Position numbers and translations under genes: made by a program
The notes under the pieces: generated by a model
What the model saw: only the letters and a program-made list of their open reading frames with translations
What the model was told of the DNA's origin: nothing
Database searches by the model: none
Shown: in pieces, positions 1 to 5,087 of the stretch
Layout: every line of letters begins with the position of its first letter
How positions within the stretch are numbered: position 1 is the first letter of the stretch
Source of the DNA: an uncultured bacterium
GTDB taxonomy: Bacteria; Patescibacteriota; Minisyncoccia; Minisyncoccales; JAQTVQ01
Reading direction: 5' to 3'
DNA length: 5,087 nt
Assembly (NCBI GenBank): GCA_903839905.1
Contig: CAIMDX010000021.1
Span: forward strand, 1 to 5,087

Positions 1-1006
1 AAGAATGGAAGCGGTGCTTGAAGATCCTTATATTTTGATAACTGATAAAAAGATTTCCAATATCCAGGAGATAGTTCCACTTTTGGAAAAAGCTTTGAAG
101 ACCGGCAAAAAAGATATTTTGATCATTGCCGACGAAGTGGAAGGAGACGCCTTGGCTACCTTAATAGTGAATCGTATCCGCGGCATATTCAACGCGATTG
201 CCGTTAAGTCTCCGGGGTTCGGAGACAGAAAAAAAGAGATGATGCAAGACATCGCCGTAGTTACCGGCGGACAGGTCATCTCCGAAGATCTGGGATTTAA
301 ACTGGAAAATGCCGAGCTGACTTCCTTGGGGCAGGCGCGCAAAATAGTTGTTACCAAAGACAAAACAACCGTTGTTGACGGTAGAGGCAAAAAAACCGAA
401 ATAGAGACTCGCATCAATCAGATCAAAAAACAAATTGAGATGGAAGAATCTGATTTTGATCGCGAGAAACTTCAAGAAAGGCTGGCAAAATTAGCCGGAG
501 GAGTAGCTGTTATAAAAGTGGGAGCCGCGACAGAGATTGAACAAAAAGCCAGACAGCATAAAACAGAAGATGCTTTAGCCGCCACCCGAGCCGCTATAGA
601 AGAGGGAATCGTTCCTGGCGGAGGAGTGGCTTTGCTACGCTGCCAAAAAGTTTTGGAAGACAGCAAATTGAAAGGGGATGAAAAGGTCGGAGTTAATATC
701 GTTAGAAGAGCTTTGGAAGACCCGATAAGAAAAATAGCTGATAATGCCGGCCGGGACGGATCCGTGGTAGCGGCTGATGTTAAAAAGCTGCCCGCGAACG
801 AAGGCTACAATGCCGCTGAAGACGCCTTTGAAGATCTGTTAAAAGCAGGCGTAGTTGATCCGGTCAAGGTCGTAAGATTGACCTTGCAGAATGCGGTGTC
901 TGCCGCTTCTATGCTTTTGACCACTGAATGCGTCGTGGCCGAAAAACCGGAAGAGAAAAAAGCTGGAGGAATGCCAGGCGCCGGTATGGGCATGCCCGAA
1001 TATTAA
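1..1006 (+). CDS. groEL: Chaperonin GroEL (60 kDa, Cpn60/Hsp60), 5'-truncated by the window edge
   Basis: GroEL forms a cytoplasmic double-ring ATPase that encloses unfolded proteins together with GroES. The frame is open back to base 2, so the ATG at base 5 is an internal Met and not the start. By alignment from memory with E. coli GroEL, about 208 N-terminal residues are missing. Counting from that Met, DKKISNI (14-20) and EGDALATLIVN (46-56) belong to the apical domain. SDFDREKLQERLAKLAGGVAVIKVGA (149-174) is the intermediate-domain signature. TEDALAATRAA (187-197) carries the Asp needed for ATP hydrolysis (Asp398 in E. coli). The PGGGVAL and VVDPVKV segments carry nucleotide-pocket residues (Asp495 equivalent). 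The tail is short and Gly/Met-rich (GGMPGAGMGMPEY), a variant of the usual GGM tail. The gene ends in TAA and a hairpin follows. groES is often upstream in bacteria but cannot be seen here. Identity is essentially certain. Confidence 0.98.
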   Translation, partial: RMEAVLEDPYILITDKKISNIQEIVPLLEKALKTGKKDILIIADEVEGDALATLIVNRIRGIFNAIAVKSPGFGDRKKEMMQDIAVVTGGQVISEDLGFKLENAELTSLGQARKIVVTKDKTTVVDGRGKKTEIETRINQIKKQIEMEESDFDREKLQERLAKLAGGVAVIKVGAATEIEQKARQHKTEDALAATRAAIEEGIVPGGGVALLRCQKVLEDSKLKGDEKVGVNIVRRALEDPIRKIADNAGRDGSVVAADVKKLPANEGYNAAEDAFEDLLKAGVVDPVKVVRLTLQNAVSAASMLLTTECVVAEKPEEKKAGGMPGAGMGMPEY

Positions 1007-1038
1007 AAGTATTTTAGTTGATGAGCTTTGAGAGATTG

Positions 1039-1075
1039 CCCCGTAAGCCGAAAGGCTTACGGGGTTTACCTTGTT
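1039..1075 (+). terminator. Probable intrinsic terminator after groEL
   Basis: A perfect 11-bp inverted repeat (CCCCGTAAGCC at 1039-1049, GGCTTACGGGG at 1054-1064) closes on a GAAA tetraloop, a very stable GNRA-type loop. It lies 32 bp after the groEL stop and is followed by TTTACCTTGTT. The T-tract is short and interrupted, so termination may be leaky or assisted. The stem is symmetrical, but the only T-run suited to termination is on the + side, and no minus-strand gene is nearby. Confidence 0.8.
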
Positions 1076-1127
1076 AAATCCCGTTAGTTGGCGGGAGCCG
1101 CTGGGTGGCTGTTTAATAGGGTTGCTT

Positions 1128-1155
1128 TTGGCAGGGTTTTTGTTTAAAATATAAT
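1128..1155 (+). promoter_or_regulatory. Sigma70-type promoter for lemA-htpX
   Basis: TTGGCA at 1128-1133 (5 of 6 matches to the -35 consensus) and a perfect TATAAT at 1150-1155 are separated by 16 bp. Transcription should start near 1162, giving a leader of about 77 nt before the lemA ATG. The promoter lies downstream of the groEL hairpin, so lemA-htpX is probably its own transcription unit. The leader contains a weak GCTAAG/CTTTAGC inverted repeat (1192-1197, 1209-1215) with one bulged base; its significance is doubtful. Confidence 0.72.
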
Positions 1156-1238
1156 CAATAATAAATAATAAAAAGTTTAAATAAGGCTTTGGCTAAGTAT
1201 TTTTTAATCTTTAGCTCCGGCCGTTTAGTTTAAGAAAT

Positions 1239-1793
1239 ATGGCATTATTAACAATAATATTGATAGTTCTGGTTTTGGTGGGCGTATGGGTAGCCTTTGA
1301 TTATAACGGGCTTATCAAACTTAAAGTTCAAACCCAGGAAGCCTTGGCTGATATTGATGTCCAGCTCAAAAGAAGATACGATTTGATCCCGAATTTACTG
1401 GAAACCGTAAAAGGTTATGCCGCGCACGAAAAAGAAACTTTTGACCGCGTAACTCAAGCCAGGACTGCGGCTATGGGCGCAACAGGAATAAAAGAGCAAA
1501 CCGCAGCGAATAATCAATTGACCGGTGCTTTAAAATCTCTGTTTGCCGTTTCTGAAAATTATCCTGATTTGAAAGCCTCTACCAACTTTTTAGAATTGCA
1601 ACGAGAGTTGACCGATACCGAAGACAAGGTCCAGGCTGCCCGCAGATTTTACAACGCCAATGTCCGCGATCTTAATATTAAGATTCAAAGCTTTCCGGAC
1701 AGCATCATCGCCAATATGTTCAGCTTCAAAATGATGGAACTTTTTGAAGTAACCGATGCCGCGCAAAAAGAAGCGCCGCAAGTCAAGTTTTAA
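1239..1793 (+). CDS. lemA: LemA family membrane-anchored protein
   Basis: The 184-residue product has the usual LemA length and layout. A hydrophobic N-terminal helix (about residues 2-19) acts as an uncleaved anchor, with no lipobox seen. A mostly helical domain follows. The family signature is clear: DIDVQLKRRYDLIPNLLETVKGYAAHEKET at 38-67, SENYPDLKAS at 105-114, RRFYNANVRDLN at 135-146 and FPDSIIANMF at 152-161. LemA proteins have a four-helix-bundle fold. Their molecular role is poorly known, though they often sit next to HtpX-type proteases, as here (41 bp to htpX). ATG 1239 is chosen because it gives the typical anchor. There is no convincing Shine-Dalgarno site before it (TTTAAGAAAT only), and no better start lies close by. 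Identity is firm; biochemical function is open. Confidence 0.95.
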   Translation: MALLTIILIVLVLVGVWVAFDYNGLIKLKVQTQEALADIDVQLKRRYDLIPNLLETVKGYAAHEKETFDRVTQARTAAMGATGIKEQTAANNQLTGALKSLFAVSENYPDLKASTNFLELQRELTDTEDKVQAARRFYNANVRDLNIKIQSFPDSIIANMFSFKMMELFEVTDAAQKEAPQVKF

Positions 1794-1834
1794 TTCGCTG
1801 ATTAGTAATAAATAAATCAATCAAGGCAAAAATT

Positions 1835-2719
1835 ATGCCGACTTTGTATTCCGAAGCCCAGTCAAATATTAGAAAGACATGGTTTTTAATGGCCTTGTTT
1901 TTGGTTTTAATTATCGGTTTGGGCTATGTTTTCAGCTATTCTTATAATGATCCAATTATTTTATACATAGCCGTTGCCATCGCTTTTTCCCAAAGTTTTA
2001 TCAGTTACTGGTTTTCAGACAAAATTGTTTTGGCCATGAATGGAGCCAAACCTGTTGCTGAAAGCGATAATCAAGAACTTTATCATATCGTGGAAAACCT
2101 TGCGATTGCTTCGGGCTTGCCGATGCCGAAAATATATATAATGGAGGAAGCCCAGCCGAACGCTTTTGCCACCGGCCGCGATGAAAAGCACGCCGTAGTC
2201 GCGGTCACCCGCGGTCTTTTGGAAAAGTTGAACAAAGTTGAATTGGAAGGGGTAATTGCCCACGAGCTTTCTCATGTCAAAAATAAAGATATTCTTTTAA
2301 GTACGGTTATCGTGGTTTTGGCAGGTATCATTGCCTTGCTTTCTGATTTCTTTTTTAGGATAGGCTTAAGGGGAGGAGGAAGAAAGAAGGGCGGATTGGT
2401 ATTGTTAATTATCGGAATAGCCGCTGCCATTCTTGCTCCGATTGCCGCGACCTTAATACAGCTGGCCGTTTCCCGCAAACGGGAATTTTTGGCTGATGCT
2501 TCCGGCGCTTTAATGACCCGCTATCCTGAAGGGCTGGCCAGTGCTTTGCAGAAAATTGCTGGCGATGCTACGCCGATGCGATCAGCTAATAATTCAACGG
2601 CTCACTTATTCATTTCTTCCCCGTTTAAAGGGAACAAAGTCAGCTTTTTTTCCAAATTATTTATGACCCATCCGCCAGTAGAGGAGAGGATAAGGGCATT
2701 GATGGGAATGAGAATTTAA
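1835..2719 (+). CDS. htpX: Membrane zinc metalloprotease HtpX, peptidase family M48
   Basis: HtpX is an inner-membrane protease with a cytoplasmic active site that cleaves damaged or misfolded membrane proteins. At 294 residues it has the length of E. coli HtpX (293). Two membrane helices come first (about 16-35 and 40-60). QPNAFATG follows at 107-114. The zinc motif HELSH lies at 143-147 (His143 and His147 ligands, Glu144 catalytic), and Glu217 in REFLADASGA (215-224) is the expected third ligand. Two further hydrophobic stretches (155-175, 187-212) flank a basic Gly-rich loop (178-186), and MTHPPVEERIRAL (277-289) ends the protein as usual. All catalytic residues are present, so it should be active. 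ATG 1835 has AAGG 8 bp upstream, a modest ribosome site. It is very probably co-transcribed with lemA. No heat-shock operator was recognised. Confidence 0.97.
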   Translation: MPTLYSEAQSNIRKTWFLMALFLVLIIGLGYVFSYSYNDPIILYIAVAIAFSQSFISYWFSDKIVLAMNGAKPVAESDNQELYHIVENLAIASGLPMPKIYIMEEAQPNAFATGRDEKHAVVAVTRGLLEKLNKVELEGVIAHELSHVKNKDILLSTVIVVLAGIIALLSDFFFRIGLRGGGRKKGGLVLLIIGIAAAILAPIAATLIQLAVSRKREFLADASGALMTRYPEGLASALQKIAGDATPMRSANNSTAHLFISSPFKGNKVSFFSKLFMTHPPVEERIRALMGMRI

Positions 2720-2727
2720 GGTAAAAA
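2699..2727 (+). promoter_or_regulatory. Possible promoter for tRNA-Ser inside the htpX 3' end
   Basis: TTGATG at 2699-2704 and TAAAAA at 2722-2727 are separated by 17 bp, each matching 4 of 6 consensus bases. Transcription would start near 2734, just ahead of the tRNA 5' end at 2741. In AT-rich DNA such matches occur by chance, and read-through from htpX is an equal alternative. Confidence 0.3.
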
Positions 2728-2740
2728 GAACTTTGTGAAT

Positions 2741-2825
2741 GGAGGGGTGCTCCGAATGGTAAGGAACACGCTTGGAAAGCGTGCGTCTCGCAAGGGACTT
2801 GCAGGTTCGACTCCTGTCCCCTCCG
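2741..2825 (+). tRNA. tRNA-Ser (anticodon GGA), class II with long variable arm
   Basis: The RNA decodes UCC and UCU serine codons. The acceptor stem is GGAGGGG (2741-2747) with CCCCTCC (2818-2824), 7 perfect pairs, and the discriminator is G2825 as usual for tRNA-Ser. The anticodon stem is CACGC/GCGTG (2767-2771, 2779-2783) around TTGGAAA, giving anticodon GGA at 2774-2776. The long variable arm pairs GTCTC with GGGAC (2785-2789, 2794-2798) over a GCAA loop. The T stem GCAGG/CCTGT (2801-2805, 2813-2817) encloses TTCGACT. The D stem is TCC/GGA (2751-2753, 2763-2765) with GG at 2758-2759. This leaves three bases (TGC) rather than two between acceptor and D stems. The 3' CCA is not encoded (GCT follows the last pair), so it must be added by a nucleotidyltransferase. 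Confidence 0.96.
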
Positions 2826-2832
2826 CTTTTAC

Positions 2833-2866
2833 CTCGCCGTAGCTCCCAGCAGGGAGCGAAGGCGGG
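2833..2866 (+). terminator. GC-rich two-part hairpin after the tRNA, terminator-like
   Basis: An outer stem CTCGCC/GGCGGG (2833-2838, 2861-2866, one T-G pair) and an inner stem GCTCCC/GGGAGC (2842-2847, 2852-2857) over an AGCA loop are joined by a small GTA/GAA internal loop. The hairpin begins 7 bp after the tRNA and is followed by TTTATGATTTG, a poor T-tract. It may end the tRNA transcript, mark its 3' processing site, or be a copy of a dispersed palindromic repeat. Confidence 0.5.
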
Positions 2867-2891
2867 TTTATGATTTGTATGGAAATAGCTG

Positions 2892-2939
2892 GCTCGGTTT
2901 CGGCGTGACGAAGTCCGCCGAAACTTCGCGAAGGCGAGC
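2892..2939. repeat. Complex palindromic element, GC-rich, in the gap after tRNA-Ser
   Basis: GCTCG (2892-2896) pairs with CGAGC (2935-2939) and encloses two smaller palindromes. The first is a 9-bp stem GTTTCGGCG/CGCCGAAAC (2897-2905, 2916-2924) with an inner GAC/GTC pair around GAA. The second is the perfect palindrome TTCGCGAA (2925-2932). It shares the 9-mer GCGAAGGCG with the preceding hairpin (2856-2864 and 2928-2936). This fold fits a structured RNA or a dispersed intergenic repeat of REP/MITE type. The surrounding 2867-3075 shows no convincing gene. Confidence 0.5.
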
Positions 2940-3021
2940 TTCCCCTGCCGCAACTAGCAATCATTGACCGTGGAAGAGAACTCTATCGTCTGGAATATTT
3001 GTATTAAATATATAAAAGAGG

Positions 3022-3056
3022 CTGGTTTTTTTGTTTTTTGAAAAATTTAGAACCAG
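3022..3056 (+). repeat. AT-rich inverted repeat in the leader of the dehydratase-like operon
   Basis: CTGGTT (3022-3027) can pair with AACCAG (3051-3056), with further T-run/A-run pairing inside. It sits 19 bp before the next start codon. It could be a weak hairpin in the leader or an operator-like dyad; the base composition makes chance possible. No clear promoter was found in 2960-3075. TTGAAA at 3038-3043 with TTTAAA at 3062-3067 (18 bp spacing) would give an almost leaderless message, but this is weak. Confidence 0.3.
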
Positions 3057-3075
3057 TTGCATTTAAAATATTTTT

Positions 3076-4011
3076 ATGTCCAATCCAGTTAAAATAGGCA
3101 TACCGAGAGCTTTGCTGTGCCACAAGTATTTTGTTATGTGGGAGGAGTTTTTTAAAACGCTTGGATGCCAGATCGTTTTAAGCCCGGAGACCAACCAGCA
3201 AATTTTAAAAGAAGGCTTGAAGCTGGCCGTGGACGAAAGCTGCCTTTCTTTGAAAATTTTATTAGGCCATGCTTATTATTTAAAAGACAAGGCCGATGTT
3301 TTATTTCTGCCCCGTATTGTTTCCTCGCATAAAGGGGAAAGTACCTGCGTCAAGCTTTGGGCTCTGACCGATATTGTGCGGAATACGATCCCGGGAATAG
3401 AGGTCATTGATTACACAGTTGATTTTAATGAATTCAAATTTGAGTCGATAGAAATGTTCAAGGTCGGCTGGCAATTCTCCAAAAATCCGGTTAAAATTAT
3501 CCAAGCTTATTTAAAAGGAAAAGAAAAATTAGCAGAAAAGCACGCTAAAGAATTAAAAGAGCAATGGGAGCTGATAAAAAATAATAAAAAAGTTAAGCCC
3601 AGCGTTTTAATCGTTTCCCATCCTTATACGACCTACGACGCTTATTTAGGCCAGCCGATAATTAATTTTTTAAAACTTCAAGGGATCAATGTTTTACTTT
3701 CAGATATTGTTGACCATGCCAAGGCCAGAAAATTGGTGAGAAATATTTCCACTGATATGTATTGGACCTACAATAAGGAAATGGTCGGTGCAATAGAATA
3801 TTATAAAGGCCATATTGATGGAATTTTATTTTTAATGACTTTTCCTTGCGGGCCGGATTCTTTAGTGATAGATTTGTGCCAAAATAAGATCAAGGATATT
3901 CCTATTGTAGTGATTACCCTGGACGAATTGCAGGCCGAAGCCGGGCTTAAAACAAGACTGGAAAGCTTTGCGGATATTCTTAAAATGAGGAAAAAGAAAA
4001 ATGGAAAATAA
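3076..4011 (+). CDS. Acyl-CoA dehydratase activase-related protein, COG3580/DUF2229-like (first subunit)
   Basis: The 311-residue product opens with KIGIPRALL (6-14), typical of proteins labelled CoA-substrate-specific enzyme activase or DUF2229, relatives of the 2-hydroxyacyl-CoA dehydratase (HgdB/BcrB/BadE) superfamily. Cysteines lie at 15, 31, 56 (DESCLSLK), 91 (STCVKLW), 258 (FPCGPD) and 268. Cys56, Cys91 and Cys258 match cysteines of the downstream gene and are the best candidate iron-sulfur ligands. The C-terminal half starts at VLIVSHPYTTYDAY (177-190) and ends with the family motif DELQAEAGLKTRLESF (283-298). There is no signal peptide or membrane segment, so it should be cytoplasmic. 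The ATPase activase domain itself (BadF/BcrA fold) is absent, and the substrate is unknown. No Shine-Dalgarno site precedes ATG 3076 (ATTTAAAATATTTTT), yet KIGIPRA at the N-terminus supports this start. Confidence 0.85.
   Translation: MSNPVKIGIPRALLCHKYFVMWEEFFKTLGCQIVLSPETNQQILKEGLKLAVDESCLSLKILLGHAYYLKDKADVLFLPRIVSSHKGESTCVKLWALTDIVRNTIPGIEVIDYTVDFNEFKFESIEMFKVGWQFSKNPVKIIQAYLKGKEKLAEKHAKELKEQWELIKNNKKVKPSVLIVSHPYTTYDAYLGQPIINFLKLQGINVLLSDIVDHAKARKLVRNISTDMYWTYNKEMVGAIEYYKGHIDGILFLMTFPCGPDSLVIDLCQNKIKDIPIVVITLDELQAEAGLKTRLESFADILKMRKKKNGK
3987..3990 (+). promoter_or_regulatory. Ribosome binding site for the second dehydratase-like gene
   Basis: GAGG lies 10 bp before ATG 4001, inside the end of the preceding gene. 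It fixes the start of the second gene and supports translational coupling across the 11-bp overlap. Confidence 0.65.
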
Positions 4012-5087
4012 ACTGCCCCAAAAAATAAAAGTAGGCTTTCCCCATTTGGGAAATTATTGGGTTGGCTTTAAGGAAATTGCCTCAATGCTTGACGGCGAGA
4101 TTATCATGCCCCCGCCGATAACCAGAAAGACCATAGAGATCGGAGCCAAACAAAGCCCTGAAACTGCCTGTGTCCCTTATAAATACACCATCGGAAATTT
4201 TTTGGAGTGCTTGGAAAAAGGAGCTAATGTTTTGATTCAGGCTGGAGGCACTTCTTGTCGCTATGCTTATTACGGGGAAGTGCAGGAGGCGGCTTTGAAA
4301 AAAATGGGTTATGATTTTATTATGATTCGGTTTGTTGCTAAGAAGACCAGCATCTTAAAAATCCTTTTGAAATTTAGAAAAATGAATCCGAAGCTTAGTT
4401 ATTACAGAATGGGAAAAGGCTTTTGTCTGGCTTATAAAAAATTTGAAGCCGTGGACAAAGTTGAAGATTTCATCCGGAAAAATATCGGTTTTGAAGTAAA
4501 AAAAGGAAGTTTTGAAAGAACATTTAGCCAATTTTTAAAGGAGCTTGATGGCGTCCACGAACTTAATTTGATTAGGCAAGTGAAAGATAAATATTTGGAA
4601 GAATGCCTTAAGATAGAAATAAATAAGCCTGCCAATCCGCTGCGCGTGGGAATAATCGGGGAATTTTATGTGACAATAGAGTCTTTTTCCAATTTTTTTA
4701 TAGAAAAGGAGCTGGGGAAAAGGGGAGTAGAAGTGCATCGGTTTGTCAGCATTACGCACGAACTGCAAAATTTGATTTTTTCCAAACAGCGCACCAATAA
4801 ATATTTAAAAATAGCCAAGCCGTATCTTAAGCACCATATCGGCGCCCACGGAACGGAAACCATCGGCATCGCCATTGAATTGATAGAAAAAGGATTTGAC
4901 GGATTGATCCATATTAAGCCATTCGGCTGCGTGCCGGAAGTGAGTTCAATGTCTATGCTGCACAAAATATCCAAAGATTTTAAGACTCCCATTCTTTATT
5001 TCAGTTTTGACGCCCAAACATCGGAAACCGGCGTTAAAACCAGAATTGAAGCTTTTTACGATATGTTAAAAATGAAAAAAAACAAAA
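4001..5087 (+). CDS. 2-hydroxyacyl-CoA dehydratase-related protein, COG3581-like (second subunit), 3'-truncated by the window edge
   Basis: The frame is open from ATG 4001 to the window end (362 codons, no stop), so the 3' end is missing. The start overlaps the previous gene by 11 bp in another frame. The product begins IKVGFPHLGNYWVGFK (9-24) and then PPPITRKTIEIGAK (37-50), the pattern of COG3581 partners of COG3580 proteins. Cysteines are at 57 (ETACVPYK), 70, 86 (AGGTSCRYAYYGE), 142, 202 and 310 (KPFGCVPE); 57, 86 and 310 are likely iron-sulfur ligands. HHIGAHGTETIG (278-289) and SFDAQTSETGVKTRIEAF (335-352) are further recognisable motifs, the latter matching the upstream protein's C-terminus. 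Because that motif is normally near the end, few residues are probably missing. The predicted role is the partner subunit of a cytoplasmic iron-sulfur, ATP-activated reductase or dehydratase, substrate unknown. In some bacteria the activase, COG3580 and COG3581 parts are fused in one large protein. Confidence 0.85.
   Translation, partial: MENKLPQKIKVGFPHLGNYWVGFKEIASMLDGEIIMPPPITRKTIEIGAKQSPETACVPYKYTIGNFLECLEKGANVLIQAGGTSCRYAYYGEVQEAALKKMGYDFIMIRFVAKKTSILKILLKFRKMNPKLSYYRMGKGFCLAYKKFEAVDKVEDFIRKNIGFEVKKGSFERTFSQFLKELDGVHELNLIRQVKDKYLEECLKIEINKPANPLRVGIIGEFYVTIESFSNFFIEKELGKRGVEVHRFVSITHELQNLIFSKQRTNKYLKIAKPYLKHHIGAHGTETIGIAIELIEKGFDGLIHIKPFGCVPEVSSMSMLHKISKDFKTPILYFSFDAQTSETGVKTRIEAFYDMLKMKKNK

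Noticed and set aside
28..993. Several minus-strand frames opposite groEL
   Set aside because: The + strand is certain GroEL; these are by-products of its codon composition with no family resemblance.
2870..2908. Tiny 12-codon + strand frame (ATG 2870, stop TGA) preceded by AGGCGGG
   Set aside because: The SD-like bases are part of the hairpin stem, the peptide runs into the second palindrome, and it is too short to support as a gene.
2881..2960. A second tRNA or tmRNA fragment suggested by the hairpins after tRNA-Ser
   Set aside because: No acceptor stem, no TTCGA-type T loop and no plausible anticodon loop could be placed on either strand.
2657..2964. Two minus-strand open frames across the tRNA-Ser and the following hairpins
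   Set aside because: They run antisense through the tRNA and the palindromic DNA, overlap each other in different frames, and show no recognisable domain. Such frames commonly arise on the back of tRNA genes and get annotated as spurious hypothetical proteins.
4432..4992. Minus-strand frames opposite the second dehydratase-like gene
   Set aside because: The + strand frame from 4001 is open to the window end and carries clear family motifs, so these are antisense shadows.
1..5087. CRISPR array, insertion sequence or recoded TGA
   Set aside because: No regularly spaced direct repeats, no transposase and no terminal repeats were seen. All genes read through in the standard code with TAA stops.

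Overview
This is a moderately AT-rich bacterial window with densely packed genes, all on the + strand. In order it holds the 3' two thirds of groEL, a lemA-htpX pair, a class II tRNA-Ser(GGA), and two overlapping genes for 2-hydroxyacyl-CoA dehydratase/activase-related proteins (COG3580- and COG3581-like). The second of these runs off the right edge. The three complete protein genes and the groEL fragment all stop with TAA, and no reading frame needs TGA as a sense codon, so the standard bacterial code fits. The lemA-htpX pair, tRNA without encoded CCA, weak or absent Shine-Dalgarno sites and GC-rich hairpin DNA beside the tRNA would suit an anaerobic, uncultured lineage such as Patescibacteria/CPR. 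That placement is an impression, not proof.

Layout: bases 1-1006 encode GroEL from the apical domain to the C-terminus, followed by a strong 11-bp hairpin that probably ends transcription. Bases 1120-1240 hold a good sigma70-type promoter (TTGGCA, 16 bp, TATAAT) driving lemA and then htpX, which are 41 bp apart. These encode a membrane-anchored LemA protein and a membrane zinc protease of the M48/HtpX family. Together with GroEL they form a protein-folding and membrane quality-control neighbourhood. The tRNA-Ser begins 21 bp after htpX. About 250 bp without a gene follow, containing GC-rich hairpins and then an AT-rich leader.

From 3076 to the end lie two genes overlapping by 11 bp. Their products look like diverged copies of each other: three cysteines and a C-terminal E-x-G-x-K-T-R-x-E motif fall at matching places in both. 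This is the most interesting part of the window. It looks like a two-subunit iron-sulfur enzyme of the 2-hydroxyacyl-CoA dehydratase/double-cubane superfamily, encoded as separate small subunits. Its substrate cannot be told from sequence. An ATP-dependent activase (COG1924/BadF-BcrA type) is expected in the same genome, perhaps just beyond the right edge.
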